Assembly (NCBI GenBank): GCA_016987375.1
Contig: PJRA01000263.1
Location: 5,017,269-5,081,268 of the forward strand
Direction of reading: 5' to 3'
DNA: 64,000 bases
Origin: Brachionus koreanus
Taxonomy: Eukaryota > Rotifera > Eurotatoria > Ploima > Brachionidae
The notes under the pieces: model-generated
Told to the model about the DNA's origin: nothing
The model's database searches: none
Seen by the model: the letters and a program-made list of their open reading frames with translations, nothing else
Program-made: the position numbers and the translations under genes
Shown here: positions 23,000-34,597 of the stretch, piece by piece
How positions within the stretch are numbered: position 1 is the first letter of the stretch
Layout of the letters: every line of letters starts with the position of its first letter

Positions 23000-23470
23000 C
23001 TTCTTTCCCAATAGTAGTAGTACTTGCTTTGACACCTAATATATAGAGTGTCTGAGTCCATCTCCATATTTCTAACACGAATCACCTTTTCTAATCCATT
23101 CACCAATTTGTACATTTCAATCAAATCCTTTCTCACTCATCTTTCTCTCAACTTAGTAAATTCTATTTTAGCCAGCCTTATTTTATACGGAATAGTTCTT
23201 AGAGACACAGCATTCTCTAATTCTCTAATGCACTAACATCCCTTACCATACTTGGATCAAATACCCATTCTACGTTACCAAGGTGATGTCACACCATCGA
23301 TACATATTGCCAAACCATAACATCATCTCATTATTTATAAACCTTCTCTTTAGCATTCCAAGGACTGTATTCAATTTCGTTTATGCACTTTTTACTAGGT
23401 GAGTCCTCTTTTAATCTGATGAAACTACTAGTCCCAAATCACTTTCACACTTTTTAGTTTTCTGTTTTTG
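23000..23470 (-). mobile_element. Heavily decayed LINE 3' half
   Basis: Minus-strand reading with many stops gives fragments in the order expected after the RT core: DLGLVVSS-like CDLG remnant, then SPSKKCINEIEYSPWNAKEK, GNVEWVFDPSMV, RDVSALE, and ERKMSEKGFDLNVQIGEWI, which parallel the CT+ANR.LG, PHLEY..Q.WSP, KDI..LE.VQRRAT and L..RR.RGDLIE.YKI regions of CR1-type elements. The GC content is higher than in its surroundings, as for other LINE copies here. Inactive. Confidence 0.55.
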
Positions 23471-23810
23471 GTCGTTCATTAATTGAATTAGTAACTAGAA
23501 TAAACGAAGAATATTATGTAAAAAATAGATTTTTTGTCAATATTTAAATAAAAGCTTATATTAAATATTTGATATTGGACACAAGTTCAAATTCATTACA
23601 ATTCAATCAAATTTCAAAGCAATCTTTAGCGATTATTCTTTAGTTATATCTTTTTTGATTAAATTCAGATTAAAAAATTTTTTTTTTTTTTATTTAAAAT
23701 TTATTAGAATTTAGTGGACTAAAATTTTCATATAATTAGAATAAAACTTTACAAAAAAAATCCAGAAATTGGCATTAAAAAAATAAATAAAATAATAAAA
23801 ACAGTATTTT

Positions 23811-25499
23811 CTAACAAGAGCCTGAGTTAGATGGATCAGAACTAAACGAAAATTCGAAACTATCATTATTTAAAGTAGTACCAGACTCGCCAATTGAGCT
23901 TATAGTTGATTCATTCATGAAAAAACTTGCTGTATCATCAATAGAAGTAAAATCATCTTCTTCATCACCAATGGTGTCAGTGTCATCATGTTCCAAAACG
24001 TTATAATCATAACACACTTGATTAAATCTAATTTCACTTTGGTCAAGTAAATTCAGTATTTTTCTCAATTCTACAATCACTGAATCAATGTGTGGTGCTT
24101 CAGTTGGACTTTTTTTCGATTCCAATGTATACATTCTAATTTGTTTGAACAAATCCATTGTTTTCTGCATGTGCACTAAAGGCAAGTCAATCAAATTGGC
24201 TAGAGTCATATTGCTCGATTGGGTTTCATTCAAAAAAAGTCTAAATTGTTTTGAATGAGAAACAAGTTCGCTTAGCAAATCTTTTGCTTTCGTATATCCT
24301 TTAACATAGGTGCTAAATGCTTCTTTGAACAAACTCATTTTTTGGGTGTACAACTGGCCAATTTTGGTATATAAATCATATGCCGACCACTTGTCCATTG
24401 ATCTCAAAAAGTTTTCGCTAATTATCAATATTTTCTCCACATTTTGAAACAAAGTAAAATAGTCTTGTTGTTGAATGAAAAAGCCTCTCAATGGTCTTGC
24501 AAATGTAGCCACTGATAAACTCAAATAGGACACAAAGTTGGCTTCTATCTCAATCAAATTTCCGATTAGTTGTGTTCTAATTTGGTTAAATTTGTCCATT
24601 TTCATTGATTCATAATTCATTGTTGACTTTAATTTATCTATGTTGCATTGTGATTTTGAATCTATTGTCAAATCACACTCTGAATATGAATTTGTTGTGT
24701 TTGTGACTGTAGTAATTGACAAATTTGTATCCACGTTTGCTTCATTTGATTGTTTTTCTGTTGATTCATTGTAGCGAGATAACGTTTCATAACCAGTATC
24801 AACTCCTGATTCACATTTAACCATTTTACTTGCATGACAACACTCTCTTTGGCACAATACATATTCATTTGACGATTTAATGCTTGAGCACTTTGTTTTA
24901 CACTCAATTTGTTGTCCATGCTGTTGTTGTTCGATAAAAGTTGTCGATAAAGTTGTATTTGTTGGCTGAGCACATGACAACCATAAAGATGGTTTTAATA
25001 ATTTTGAAATAATATTTGTGTTCTTTGATTTTTTTATAATTTTATTCTGTTCTTTAGTTTTACCATAAATAGGCAGCATATTCAATTTTTTATAAACACG
25101 AGAATTTTTTGCATCATCAAAGAGTGGACGATAAATAGTCAATTTTAATAGATCATTATTATTTGATTTTATTAGAGATAAAATCGATTTAATTCTGGCT
25201 CGACAACAATTAACATTATTAACTTTAATTATGAGATCTCCTTTTCTCAATCCTGATCTATCAGCCACACTATTTTGAGCAATTGATTCCACATGACTTG
25301 GACAATAACCTGCAATAACAAATCCATAGGAATTAGTTGACTTTAACTCATCCCTGTTTTGCATAAGATTCAATTCAATCTGCTCGTAAGCAACATTTTT
25401 AACTTTTACATATCTAGACATGATTTTAGTGTCATTTTCGCACTTACTAACCACTGGTACTGGAGTTGATTTTTTGGAATTAAAAAATTTCAAAGACAT
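23811..25499 (-). CDS. PDZ plus DH (RhoGEF-type) protein, copy A
   Basis: Single exon, 562 residues. A PDZ domain spans about residues 30-122, with SYGFVIAGYCPSHVESIA as carboxylate-loop region and GLRKGDLIIKVNNVN after it. A Cys/Ser-rich linker follows (YVLCQRECCHASKMVKCESG). A DH domain lies at about 303-460, recognisable from IGNLIEIEANFVSYLSLSV (alpha-1), IGQLYTQKMSLFKEAFSTYV and LANLIDLPLVHMQKTMDLF (where the family usually has L..PVQR...Y). No PH domain follows; the C-terminus is acidic and Ser-rich. DH domains activate Rho-family GTPases, but the missing PH domain and the altered PVQR motif leave activity open. Residues about 156-507 are encoded by a block that appears identical in copy B at 29547-31139; the ends are diverged. 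Confidence 0.8.
   Translation of the reverse strand: MSLKFFNSKKSTPVPVVSKCENDTKIMSRYVKVKNVAYEQIELNLMQNRDELKSTNSYGFVIAGYCPSHVESIAQNSVADRSGLRKGDLIIKVNNVNCCRARIKSILSLIKSNNNDLLKLTIYRPLFDDAKNSRVYKKLNMLPIYGKTKEQNKIIKKSKNTNIISKLLKPSLWLSCAQPTNTTLSTTFIEQQQHGQQIECKTKCSSIKSSNEYVLCQRECCHASKMVKCESGVDTGYETLSRYNESTEKQSNEANVDTNLSITTVTNTTNSYSECDLTIDSKSQCNIDKLKSTMNYESMKMDKFNQIRTQLIGNLIEIEANFVSYLSLSVATFARPLRGFFIQQQDYFTLFQNVEKILIISENFLRSMDKWSAYDLYTKIGQLYTQKMSLFKEAFSTYVKGYTKAKDLLSELVSHSKQFRLFLNETQSSNMTLANLIDLPLVHMQKTMDLFKQIRMYTLESKKSPTEAPHIDSVIVELRKILNLLDQSEIRFNQVCYDYNVLEHDDTDTIGDEEDDFTSIDDTASFFMNESTISSIGESGTTLNNDSFEFSFSSDPSNSGSC
23980..25033. repeat. 1,054-bp block identical to 29662-30715
   Basis: Direct repeat with an offset of exactly 5,682 bp and no indel. 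The two encoded peptides are identical, and I found no base difference in the lines compared, including silent positions. It ends abruptly on both sides within the coding sequences of copies A and B. Confidence 0.92.
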
Positions 25500-28400
25500 T
25501 TCCGTACTAAATATAAGGTAAAAAATTGATTTTATAATTGGTTATGCAATATTTATCTAAAACAAAAAAAAAATTTATTTATACAAATATTCTTTTAGAA
25601 CAGTAAGAAATTGATTTAACACTTGTTCATTTGAAATATTTTGAATAGAAAAAATTAAAACAAGAGCCGACAATTAAAATTTACATTTAACACGTGTCAG
25701 AGTAATCTCATTAATTTTTAATTAAAAACATCTTTTAACCTTATAAAAAAATTTGCTTTAGTATAACAAGATTAAGTTGTTTAAGCATATCTGGCTGAGT
25801 ACTGTTCCTTACATTAACACCATTTGTTCTCTAGCTGTGTTATAAGAAATAATTCCGCAATACAAAAAAAAGAAAAAAAAAGAACATATTTTTCAACCCT
25901 GGCTTTTTGTATTTTGTGTATTGATAAAAGTATCTTTTTTTGAAGTAGTAAACAAATTCAATACCGTTAAGTGGAAAAGATAATCTGATAAAAAATAATT
26001 GTTGAAATTATTAGGTAAGTTTTGCGTTTCAAAGTAGAGCGCTTTAAAGATTTCAACTTTATTAAACTGACCTAACTGGCTTGAAACTGGAATATAAATA
26101 ATAGACTCAAGTAGAGTTTTTATATAGAATAAACAGTTCATTCACAGTATTAGATAGGTTACAGTGTTTGCTAAAGATTTGATCTTGAGATTTCTGTGAC
26201 ACATTTTAAAGAAAGTCTATTTATAAGCCGAGTTAAGTTTATCAGTCGACAATCGCATTGAATCAAGTGGAAGAGATTAGAATCTAATACACCTTTATCT
26301 GAGAAATCTACTGGAAATATCAAACTGTTTTTGCTTTAGAATTAAAAACGTGAACTATGTGACTTAAATATAAGAAATAGGAGAATAAAACTAGTCATTA
26401 GATTTAATGATAAGTTGAATTTAAGAAAAAAATTGACATTTTTAATTTGTCCCTCTTGTCTCGTCCACAATTCTCGTATCAATTGACTAAATGTTGACAA
26501 GCTAACTAATTGACCACCTATTGAAATTAGATTATGTCTTATCGATAAATCTAATTCTTAATTGATTATTTTTTCCCAAGTGAATTATTTCAAATTGGCC
26601 TTATCTATTCAATTTGGAAATAATTTCTGTCATTTTAGCTCTAGATTTATTCTTAAATACCTTTGAGAGGGTTTACATAATTTGTACCTAAAATTTCAAA
26701 TAAGCATGTTGAATGCTGATTAACGATTGATTAATAAAAAATCCAATAGTACAAATTATATTACAATCATAAAAAAATGAACTAATTTTTAAGACCATAG
26801 CAAAAATTGATTACATTATCTAATTTTTCTGATTCTTTTATAGCAGAAACATTTAATTTTAAATTTAAAAAGAAAATTAAAAGTTCATTTGTATTTTTAA
26901 ATCTTAATTATCTATCTATTTGATTAATAGTAAAATATCTACGATAAAGTATTTATTTTTTAAAAAAATTAACCTAAACATTTTATGTAAATACGTAATT
27001 GAATTTCATATTATTGAATTTATGAAACATTTCAAAGCTTTGCTTTATGGATTGTAATTTCTAAAAATGCAGTGAAATTTAATTGCGCATTTAAAATATC
27101 TTGATAATTTTTTTAAAATGAATTTTTATAAAGAAAATTTATTTTGCCACATCTATTTGGTTGATCTATTGATTTAAAATAAAATAAAAAAAAAAGTTAA
27201 AATAAACTGATAATAAACGATTTAGATTAACAAATATTTAAAAGTGACTCTATTACGAGTATTTTGCTGAAAATAAGAAAATTCTTAAAAAAGTTGTTGA
27301 AATAATTTTTTAATTTCAAACAAAAAAATAAAAATATTTAAAATTTTATTTTTTTCTCTTATTTTATTATTTTTTTTTAAACATTTCTCTTGATGCTTTG
27401 TTTATAAACTAAATAAATAAATGGAATAAATTAGATTCTCTATTTTCAAGGGAGATAAAATGTCTTTCTTAAAATCTAAATTCCTGGAATAAACTCTAAT
27501 AATGTGACCATGTTATTCTACAACAAATACTTCTAATTCTCGTTTTTTTTTTATCAAACTATTTATAGTTCAAATAAATAAAAAGTATTCATTAAGCAAA
27601 CAAAAATATTTTGGCTAAATTCAAAAATTATTAGAACGATCTTGATTTTAATTATTAAGAATATATTTTTAATTATAACAACTAGAAAAAAAAAGACTAC
27701 TGGAATTTGAAAAAAATAAAAAGAAAACAGAAATCAATACAAATTAGGATAGAATGAAGATATTTTTTTTTAAATAAATGATTGAACCTAAATCTAAATT
27801 TTAATAAACTGTAATATTTTAATTCCTGATTAATTCGCATTTTCCACTTGAATCTCAATACTGATTATAATTAAAATATTCAAATATTTTTATCACAAAA
27901 ATTTAATTTAAAATTTTTTTTAAATTAAATCTCAGCTTGTTGTACGGTATTTATTCTGCTAAACATTTTATCTTTTTTCTATGTTGAGATTTCTCGCAAT
28001 AAAAATGCCAATTAATTGATTACAACATCATAAAAAATAAATAACTTAAAAAATATTCGCCAAAGAATGTAAATCTTAAACAAAAAAAATGACATTTATT
28101 TCCTATTCGTTTTTTATAGATAAATAAACAACTAATTTGTCATGAACCTTGTTTCGGGACACAAAGGGCGAGTAGTTACCAATAAATTACCAATTAATCT
28201 AAGTTGTAAAACTATTATCGTTTATTTAGATAAATAAAATAACTCAGCGCTAATGTAAAATAACGAGCTTATAAGTACAATACAGAAATCCTCTGATATT
28301 TGTTAAAAAAAATTGTTGTTTGTTTGAATTTACATTTCAACACCTTTATTAAATGACTTGTATCGAATTTATCGATTATAGCTAAAAATGCAAATTTTCA

Positions 28401-29546
28401 TTCTCAAAAAAAAAAATGATTTTTCGTTACTTTTTATTGTTCCGCTCTCAACTCATTTCATGTCTATTCAAAATAATTGGAATTTAATTACGCAGATTGC
28501 TTTTCCAATAAGGAATTTAACTTGATAAATTTTTTAGCTTTGATATTTAAATTTTGAATTACTAATTTTTAAGATATTTTTCTGCCAATTTTCATGATTC
28601 AATAGCTCATTTAGAACCTAACCGCTAACTGATATTTAACAATTTTATGCTTTATCTTTTGTTTCCCAAATGAAAAAATATAAGAAAAAAAGAATAATTT
28701 AAATTTTTCAAATTAAAATAAGAAAAATTTTTGGGAAATTATCACAAAAAGTTTCAACCAAATTTGTTTATTTATTAGAAGATGTAAGAATACAAACAAA
28801 TAAGTTTATTGTTTTAGTTAAAAAGGTTTTGGTCAAAAAGTAATAAAGTTTTATTGTAAATATTTCTTCAAGTCCTTTTTTTTACCGTAAGATAAGAAAA
28901 ATATTTATTGCTTTAAAATATTTGAAAAATTTCAATTTATTGAGAATCAAAAAAAAACTCAAAAGGTTATTCGCTTGATTAAATTACAGATTTTAAATTT
29001 ATCAAATATCAAATATTCAATTTAATTATAATCTAATTAAAAATTAATAACAGGTCAAAATTACTTGCGAATAAAATTTTAAAATAAGAAATAGCATCGT
29101 TTTGAAATAAAACATTGGAAACTGTCTTTTAATGAAATATTTTTATAATAAAATTTCTTTTTAAATAAACCTAAATTCTGAAATAAATTTCAAAATTGTA
29201 TTCTATTGTATTTATTTATTTTTCTAGATGTTTATCGAAATTTAGTTATATTTTGTTGATTAAAACATTAAACTTAACTATTTTTTGATTTAAATATAAA
29301 TAAATTTAAGTTTTTATAAAAATTATTCAATAATTAATCTGATAGATTAAAAAAAATATAATATATAAATTATATTCCATTAATTAACAACATCTCAATC
29401 AATATCAAAAGGCTTGAGGTTGAATTAGCTTTAATTTTTTGAGAAATAAAATTTAAATGGATTTTTGATAATTTTATTAATTAGAAATACAAAATTGAAA
29501 ATAAAATGGCAATAAATTGAAATGGATATTTACAAATGAAAAAAAA
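25500..29546. other. 4-kb AT-rich intergenic stretch without recognised genes
   Basis: Between the two PDZ-DH paralogues. A minus-strand ORF of 82 codons (25893-26141) has no motif and intergenic-like composition, and I do not call it. No exons with paired splice sites, RNA genes or element ends were recognised. The 5' flank of copy A (25500-25700) and the 3' flank of copy B (29400-29546) are not similar to the corresponding flanks of the other copy. Confidence 0.45.
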
Positions 29547-31139
29547 TTATAAACTGTCATTTGAAATACTGGATGGTTCGGTTGATTCATTCGATTCAGT
29601 TTCTATATCCTTTGTACATATATCACTAGATTCATTAAAAAAAGTAATAAAGGAATTATTTGTGTCATCATGTTCCAAAACGTTATAATCATAACACACT
29701 TGATTAAATCTAATTTCACTTTGGTCAAGTAAATTCAGTATTTTTCTCAATTCTACAATCACTGAATCAATGTGTGGTGCTTCAGTTGGACTTTTTTTCG
29801 ATTCCAATGTATACATTCTAATTTGTTTGAACAAATCCATTGTTTTCTGCATGTGCACTAAAGGCAAGTCAATCAAATTGGCTAGAGTCATATTGCTCGA
29901 TTGGGTTTCATTCAAAAAAAGTCTAAATTGTTTTGAATGAGAAACAAGTTCGCTTAGCAAATCTTTTGCTTTCGTATATCCTTTAACATAGGTGCTAAAT
30001 GCTTCTTTGAACAAACTCATTTTTTGGGTGTACAACTGGCCAATTTTGGTATATAAATCATATGCCGACCACTTGTCCATTGATCTCAAAAAGTTTTCGC
30101 TAATTATCAATATTTTCTCCACATTTTGAAACAAAGTAAAATAGTCTTGTTGTTGAATGAAAAAGCCTCTCAATGGTCTTGCAAATGTAGCCACTGATAA
30201 ACTCAAATAGGACACAAAGTTGGCTTCTATCTCAATCAAATTTCCGATTAGTTGTGTTCTAATTTGGTTAAATTTGTCCATTTTCATTGATTCATAATTC
30301 ATTGTTGACTTTAATTTATCTATGTTGCATTGTGATTTTGAATCTATTGTCAAATCACACTCTGAATATGAATTTGTTGTGTTTGTGACTGTAGTAATTG
30401 ACAAATTTGTATCCACGTTTGCTTCATTTGATTGTTTTTCTGTTGATTCATTGTAGCGAGATAACGTTTCATAACCAGTATCAACTCCTGATTCACATTT
30501 AACCATTTTACTTGCATGACAACACTCTCTTTGGCACAATACATATTCATTTGACGATTTAATGCTTGAGCACTTTGTTTTACACTCAATTTGTTGTCCA
30601 TGCTGTTGTTGTTCGATAAAAGTTGTCGATAAAGTTGTATTTGTTGGCTGAGCACATGACAACCATAAAGATGGTTTTAATAATTTTGAAATAATATTTG
30701 TGTTCTTTGATTTTTGCACTTTTTTATTGACTATTGGCTTCAAAAAACTCTTTTCATCTTTAATTAATTTTGATAATTGATAGGCTATTTCCGAATTTTT
30801 TAATCTTCGATATATTGTTATCTCCAGTATACTTTCACTTTGTTTTATTAAATTAACTATGGTTTTATTTGTTGCTCTAAAGCAGTTGACTCCGTTTATT
30901 TCAATTAATAAATCTCCAGACTTAATTCCAATTATCTCGGACTGGCTACCTTTGGTTACTTTTTGAACTAAACTCGGACAATATCCTGTGATGGTAAATT
31001 CGTTGAAAACGCTTTTTGCATCTTGTTTATTTAATTTAAAACTTAACAGAATGCGTTGATAAACTAAGTTTTTCAGTTTAATGTATTCAGATAGTGCTGA
31101 ATTGGAGACAATTCTTTGATTATTTGACATCGTTATCAA
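29547..31139 (-). CDS. PDZ plus DH (RhoGEF-type) protein, copy B
   Basis: Single exon, 530 residues, tandem paralogue of copy A on the same strand. The N-terminal PDZ domain is clearly homologous but diverged: EFTITGYCPSLVQKVTKG and GIKSGDLLIEINGVNCFRA against the equivalents in A. The linker and DH domain (residues about 142-492) are identical to copy A. The C-terminus after EHDDT is short and unrelated (SFITFFNESSDIC...). Identity in the middle with diverged ends indicates a recent conversion tract in an old duplication, so the two proteins may share the same GTPase target but bind different PDZ partners; this last point is inference. Confidence 0.8.
   Translation of the reverse strand: MITMSNNQRIVSNSALSEYIKLKNLVYQRILLSFKLNKQDAKSVFNEFTITGYCPSLVQKVTKGSQSEIIGIKSGDLLIEINGVNCFRATNKTIVNLIKQSESILEITIYRRLKNSEIAYQLSKLIKDEKSFLKPIVNKKVQKSKNTNIISKLLKPSLWLSCAQPTNTTLSTTFIEQQQHGQQIECKTKCSSIKSSNEYVLCQRECCHASKMVKCESGVDTGYETLSRYNESTEKQSNEANVDTNLSITTVTNTTNSYSECDLTIDSKSQCNIDKLKSTMNYESMKMDKFNQIRTQLIGNLIEIEANFVSYLSLSVATFARPLRGFFIQQQDYFTLFQNVEKILIISENFLRSMDKWSAYDLYTKIGQLYTQKMSLFKEAFSTYVKGYTKAKDLLSELVSHSKQFRLFLNETQSSNMTLANLIDLPLVHMQKTMDLFKQIRMYTLESKKSPTEAPHIDSVIVELRKILNLLDQSEIRFNQVCYDYNVLEHDDTNNSFITFFNESSDICTKDIETESNESTEPSSISNDSL
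29662..30715. repeat. 1,054-bp block identical to 23980-25033
   Basis: Second member of the direct repeat that spans the linker and DH domain of the two PDZ-DH paralogues. Boundaries: the last shared bases are GTGTCATCATG on the left and TTCTTTGATTTTT on the right. Confidence 0.92.
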
Positions 31140-32700
31140 TTTAGACCTTAAATTAAATATTTTATTGCATTTAATAAACAGTTATTTATACTAAGTATTT
31201 GAATCAATTAAAAGTTGAACATCCGACAAGTTATCTCAAACAAGCAAACACATATAACAGATATTGGGATTGAGTTTTCATGAGAACTAATACTAATTAA
31301 GCTTTGAGTTTATGTTTTTATTGCTCCATCCCTAAAAGTCGGTTTGAATAAGTAACGTTAAATTACTAACTAACTTTAAAGAATTAAAGCCGGTGATCTC
31401 AATATCAAATGATTTTTAGTTCTTTTTGTTTAAAAATTTCAAAAATAATTTACTATATAGAAATTTAATGAAGCAAAATTATTTAAAACCTATTAATTGT
31501 TTATTATTATTGTGCATTTATTATTGTGCAATAGTTTTATCTTATCTTTAAGTAAATAGATATAAACCATAAATGTAATTTTTTACATGTAACAATTAGT
31601 GAAGAATATAGTCAACATTATAATAAGTAATTATTTGAGATTAAAGGTGAAAGTTAAGCATGCTCAGTCAAGATAAACTATTTATAATTATATTGATATC
31701 TTAATTATTTATCTATATTTTTTCTTACAGGATTCATTATATATTTGGTTTCTTTTCTGAATAATTTAAAGAAAAAACATTCAAAAACAGCCAAATATCA
31801 CAAGCAAAATGTCAAGATCTTGGTAAGTCTAATGCATAGTATTCCGTTTATATGACAGTTAACATTATTTGATTTAAGTAAATATCAAAGTATATGTTTT
31901 AACGTACACCTGTCCGCATGTTTTTTTTTTAGTGTATGATAATTGTTCAATTGAATGTTAAGAATGTCCCTTAAGTTTCCAACTACTTTTAAATTATCTT
32001 CAAAGAATTATTTGTAGAATTTTTTTCAATAATCCTAAGTAAAAGCATTTTTATGGTGAAAATTATTTGAGTAAATTTGAAACAGCAAATTGAAATATCT
32101 TGAACGTCAAAATTTAATTTATTGCTCTACGGCTTTCTAGGCCATAACGTTCATTATTAATTACACAAAATTCAAACCCTAATAACTTCAGAATGGTAAA
32201 AGCCAAATCAAAAAAAAAATTTTATCCCTATTTTATTATTTGTTAAAAATTATTCTTAGTATACAGAAAATACATCGTTGTCAGCTATAGATCTCAATTT
32301 TGTCTTAAAACCCAGCATCAGTGATTGTAAAAAGTTTGAATCAAGCATGATACAATATGTCGGATCAGTTTTTGTTCTGTTGTTGTTTCCAACCTCCTTC
32401 ATAGACACTCTGTGCCAATATATCCCATAATGTTTGATAATATTAAAGATAAATTATTTATTTATTTATTTTAAAAATAATTTAGGCGAAGCCTTGGCCG
32501 GTTGGAATGGAGACTTTGTCCTTCCTTTCAGCCACATGATTGATTTTTGATGCTGCACAATGTTGCAAAATAACAAAAAGTTAATTTAGATTGAGTTTAG
32601 CGTTTAAATTTTAAAATGTTGGAAAAGAAATTTACAATTGATATTAATTTATGTTAAAGAATTAAAAACTAATTATGTAAACTTTAAATTGAAAGAATTT
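31140..32700. other. AT-rich stretch without a confident gene
   Basis: At 31808 an ATG with a good donor (TCAAGATCTTG|GTAAGT) follows a polypyrimidine tract, as a first exon might. The only later acceptor I can pair (32485) gives a short peptide of no recognised family, so I do not call a gene. The rest is AT-rich and featureless. Confidence 0.35.
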
Positions 32701-32773
32701 ATGAAATTGGTGCTATTTTAAGGAAAAGATAAATTATGTTGCTTGTAGAACATTTGGAGGAATTATGTCTTAC

Positions 32774-33038
32774 ATTCTACATAATGAGCCCGTATAGCCG
32801 AGTGGTTTGTGTGTTAGTCATGCAAGCAGAGGATCGAGAGTTCAAAACCCACTGAGGGTGGAAAAATCTTCAAAATATCTCTGCAATACGGGGTGCATGT
32901 TTTAANNNNNNNNNNNNNNNNNNNNNNNNNNNNGTGTCAGATCGGAGCTGTTGCTCAAAAAGGTACTTGAAAAGGAGATGAGCTCCTCCCGATTATCCAC
33001 TAGGATAGAATAGGGTAAAAAAAAAAATTCTACATAAT
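32774..33038 (+). mobile_element. tRNA-derived SINE with 12-bp target-site duplication
   Basis: The body (32786-33026) starts with a tRNA-like head: A box TAGCCGAGTGG at 32796 and a B box-like GAGTTCAAAACCC about 45 bp on. It continues through a short gap (32906-32933) and a non-tRNA part to an A-rich tail (GGGTAAAAAAAAAAA). The 12-bp direct repeat ATTCTACATAAT flanks it at 32774-32785 and 33027-33038. The A tail and the duplication mean insertion by LINE machinery on the plus strand. It lies inside the dead mariner-type element. Confidence 0.88.
32906..32933. other. Short assembly gap (28 N)
   Basis: Run of N within the SINE body, probably where repeated copies could not be resolved. Confidence 0.99.
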
Positions 33039-33560
33039 AAACCATTTCATCTATCCAAGAAATCTTGCACTTGCTAAATCAGACCAGAACGAATAATTAT
33101 AGTTACTGTGATACTTTTCGTTGAAAGTCAGTTTTTCACGAATATTTTCTAGGTATTTTTCTATGTCATCTTTAAAATACCTAACATTTCCTGACATTTC
33201 AATACCAGCAAAATAAAAATATTTTCATCATCCAAAATTATAACGCTTATATCTTTTCAAAGGCGTTTACGAGTTTTCAATAGTTTCTTAGTTTCTTTGT
33301 GCTTTGAGCCGCTTGGCTTCATCATACTTCGATATTTTGTCACGTTTTCGATAAGAAATTATCATTTTAGCAAATTGTCGACTAATGGAAGAATTATAAA
33401 CACTGAATTTTCTTTTAAGTTTTTGCTAACTTACATCTATTCTATTGCTAGTCAATTTTTTGAGCTAAGCCACTTTTTTCTCCATGATGTTGGACGACCT
33501 GAATTTTTTTATTTGTAGACTTTGGCATCAATTGATATAGTTATATGCCATCTTTCTGCA

Positions 33561-34597
33561 AATGCATTCCTGGATAAAGTGATTCGCAACATCAGTTTTC
33601 AAAATATTTAGATTATTTACAAATTAATTTTTCACTCTTTTATCTAGAGCAGTCTAGTCTTTCAGCACCAGTTAGCATATTTTTCGAAAAAAGCATTCTG
33701 AGAGGCGACTGCTTAGAAAATTTAAAAATAAAAAGATATTTTTTATCGTATTAGTTGATATGTATTGCTGCAGTTTATGTAAGTATCAGTTTTAAATGTT
33801 ATAAGTTTGAATTTAAGCATTCAAAAGTATGGATAATCATGAGTTTACTATAAAGACAAGTGACAGAGAGTCCAAAGATTTTGATCTAACTTATTTTTTT
33901 ATTTTTTCCTACCATTAATTTTTATTCTATTTTTTTAATTTTGTACCAAATTTCTCAAAACCGAATATTGGGTTGTGTTTACAAAGATTGTTGGGTTCTT
34001 TAATACGAATTTATACAAAAACGAATATTCGCACACAAAGATCCGGAAAAGAACAAATCTGCACTGGGTTATCATTCATGAATTAAATAGATCTTGAAGA
34101 TTGGATAAAATACATAATTTACTTTTTAAATATACACATGTTAGTTTATTAGTTGAAACTTTGAAACTAAAAGTTATCAGTCAAATTTACTATTCATATA
34201 AAATATTTTTTCTAGTAAAGATAATGAAATAAATTAATTGATTTTTATATTTTTTCTTGAATCAAATAAAATTTTTGCCATTTGGAATTTATTTTCTAGG
34301 ATAATTTTTAAAAAACAATCAAAATTTAAATATTTTGAAAAATTTTATTTTTATTTTTATCAAACATTTGTTTTTATGATCAAAACTAAAAATTTTGTGA
34401 TTATTGTCAACTGTATTTTTATTTTTCTTTTTTAATTTAACTTCTAATTAGAGAAGGAGAATCAAATCTAAAAATAGTTGTTAATAAGAATTTTTATTAT
34501 CAAAAGAAAATAAAAAAAATCACGTTGCTTAGGTTTTAAATAATTAATTTATTTATTAATAAATAAATTTTAGGTTTTAATTAACTCTCTTCTAAAG
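33561..34597. other. Gene-free AT-rich stretch
   Basis: No gene or element ends recognised. The right end should contain the 3' untranslated region of the EGF-repeat gene. Confidence 0.4.

Larger units (their letters stand above)
32701..33560 (-). mobile_element. Dead mariner/Tc1-type transposase, split by a SINE
   Basis: On the minus strand, 33560 to 33039 gives broken frames with EKLTFNEKYHSNYNYSFWSD and DLASARFLG, which match the DG..YLFWPDLASSHYA region around the second catalytic Asp of mariner-like transposases. Upstream pieces include AGIEMSGNVRYFKDDIEKY. After the SINE, reading resumes at 32773 with VRHNSSKCSTS, corresponding to the ENVPFV..NPPNVPQ.RPIE region. Many stops; inactive. 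The ends of the element are not defined. Confidence 0.55.

Noticed and set aside
25893..26141. 82-codon minus-strand ORF
   Set aside because: No motif, no neighbouring exons, composition like the surrounding AT-rich DNA.
31808..32551. Two-exon gene starting MSRSW with exon 2 at 32485
   Set aside because: The splice pair is possible, but the 24-residue product has no recognisable similarity and the second piece could be repeat-derived.
32786..32860. Possible functional tRNA gene
   Set aside because: A and B boxes are present, but no acceptor stem closes, the head continues into a non-tRNA body with an A tail, and target duplications flank the whole, so it is a SINE.
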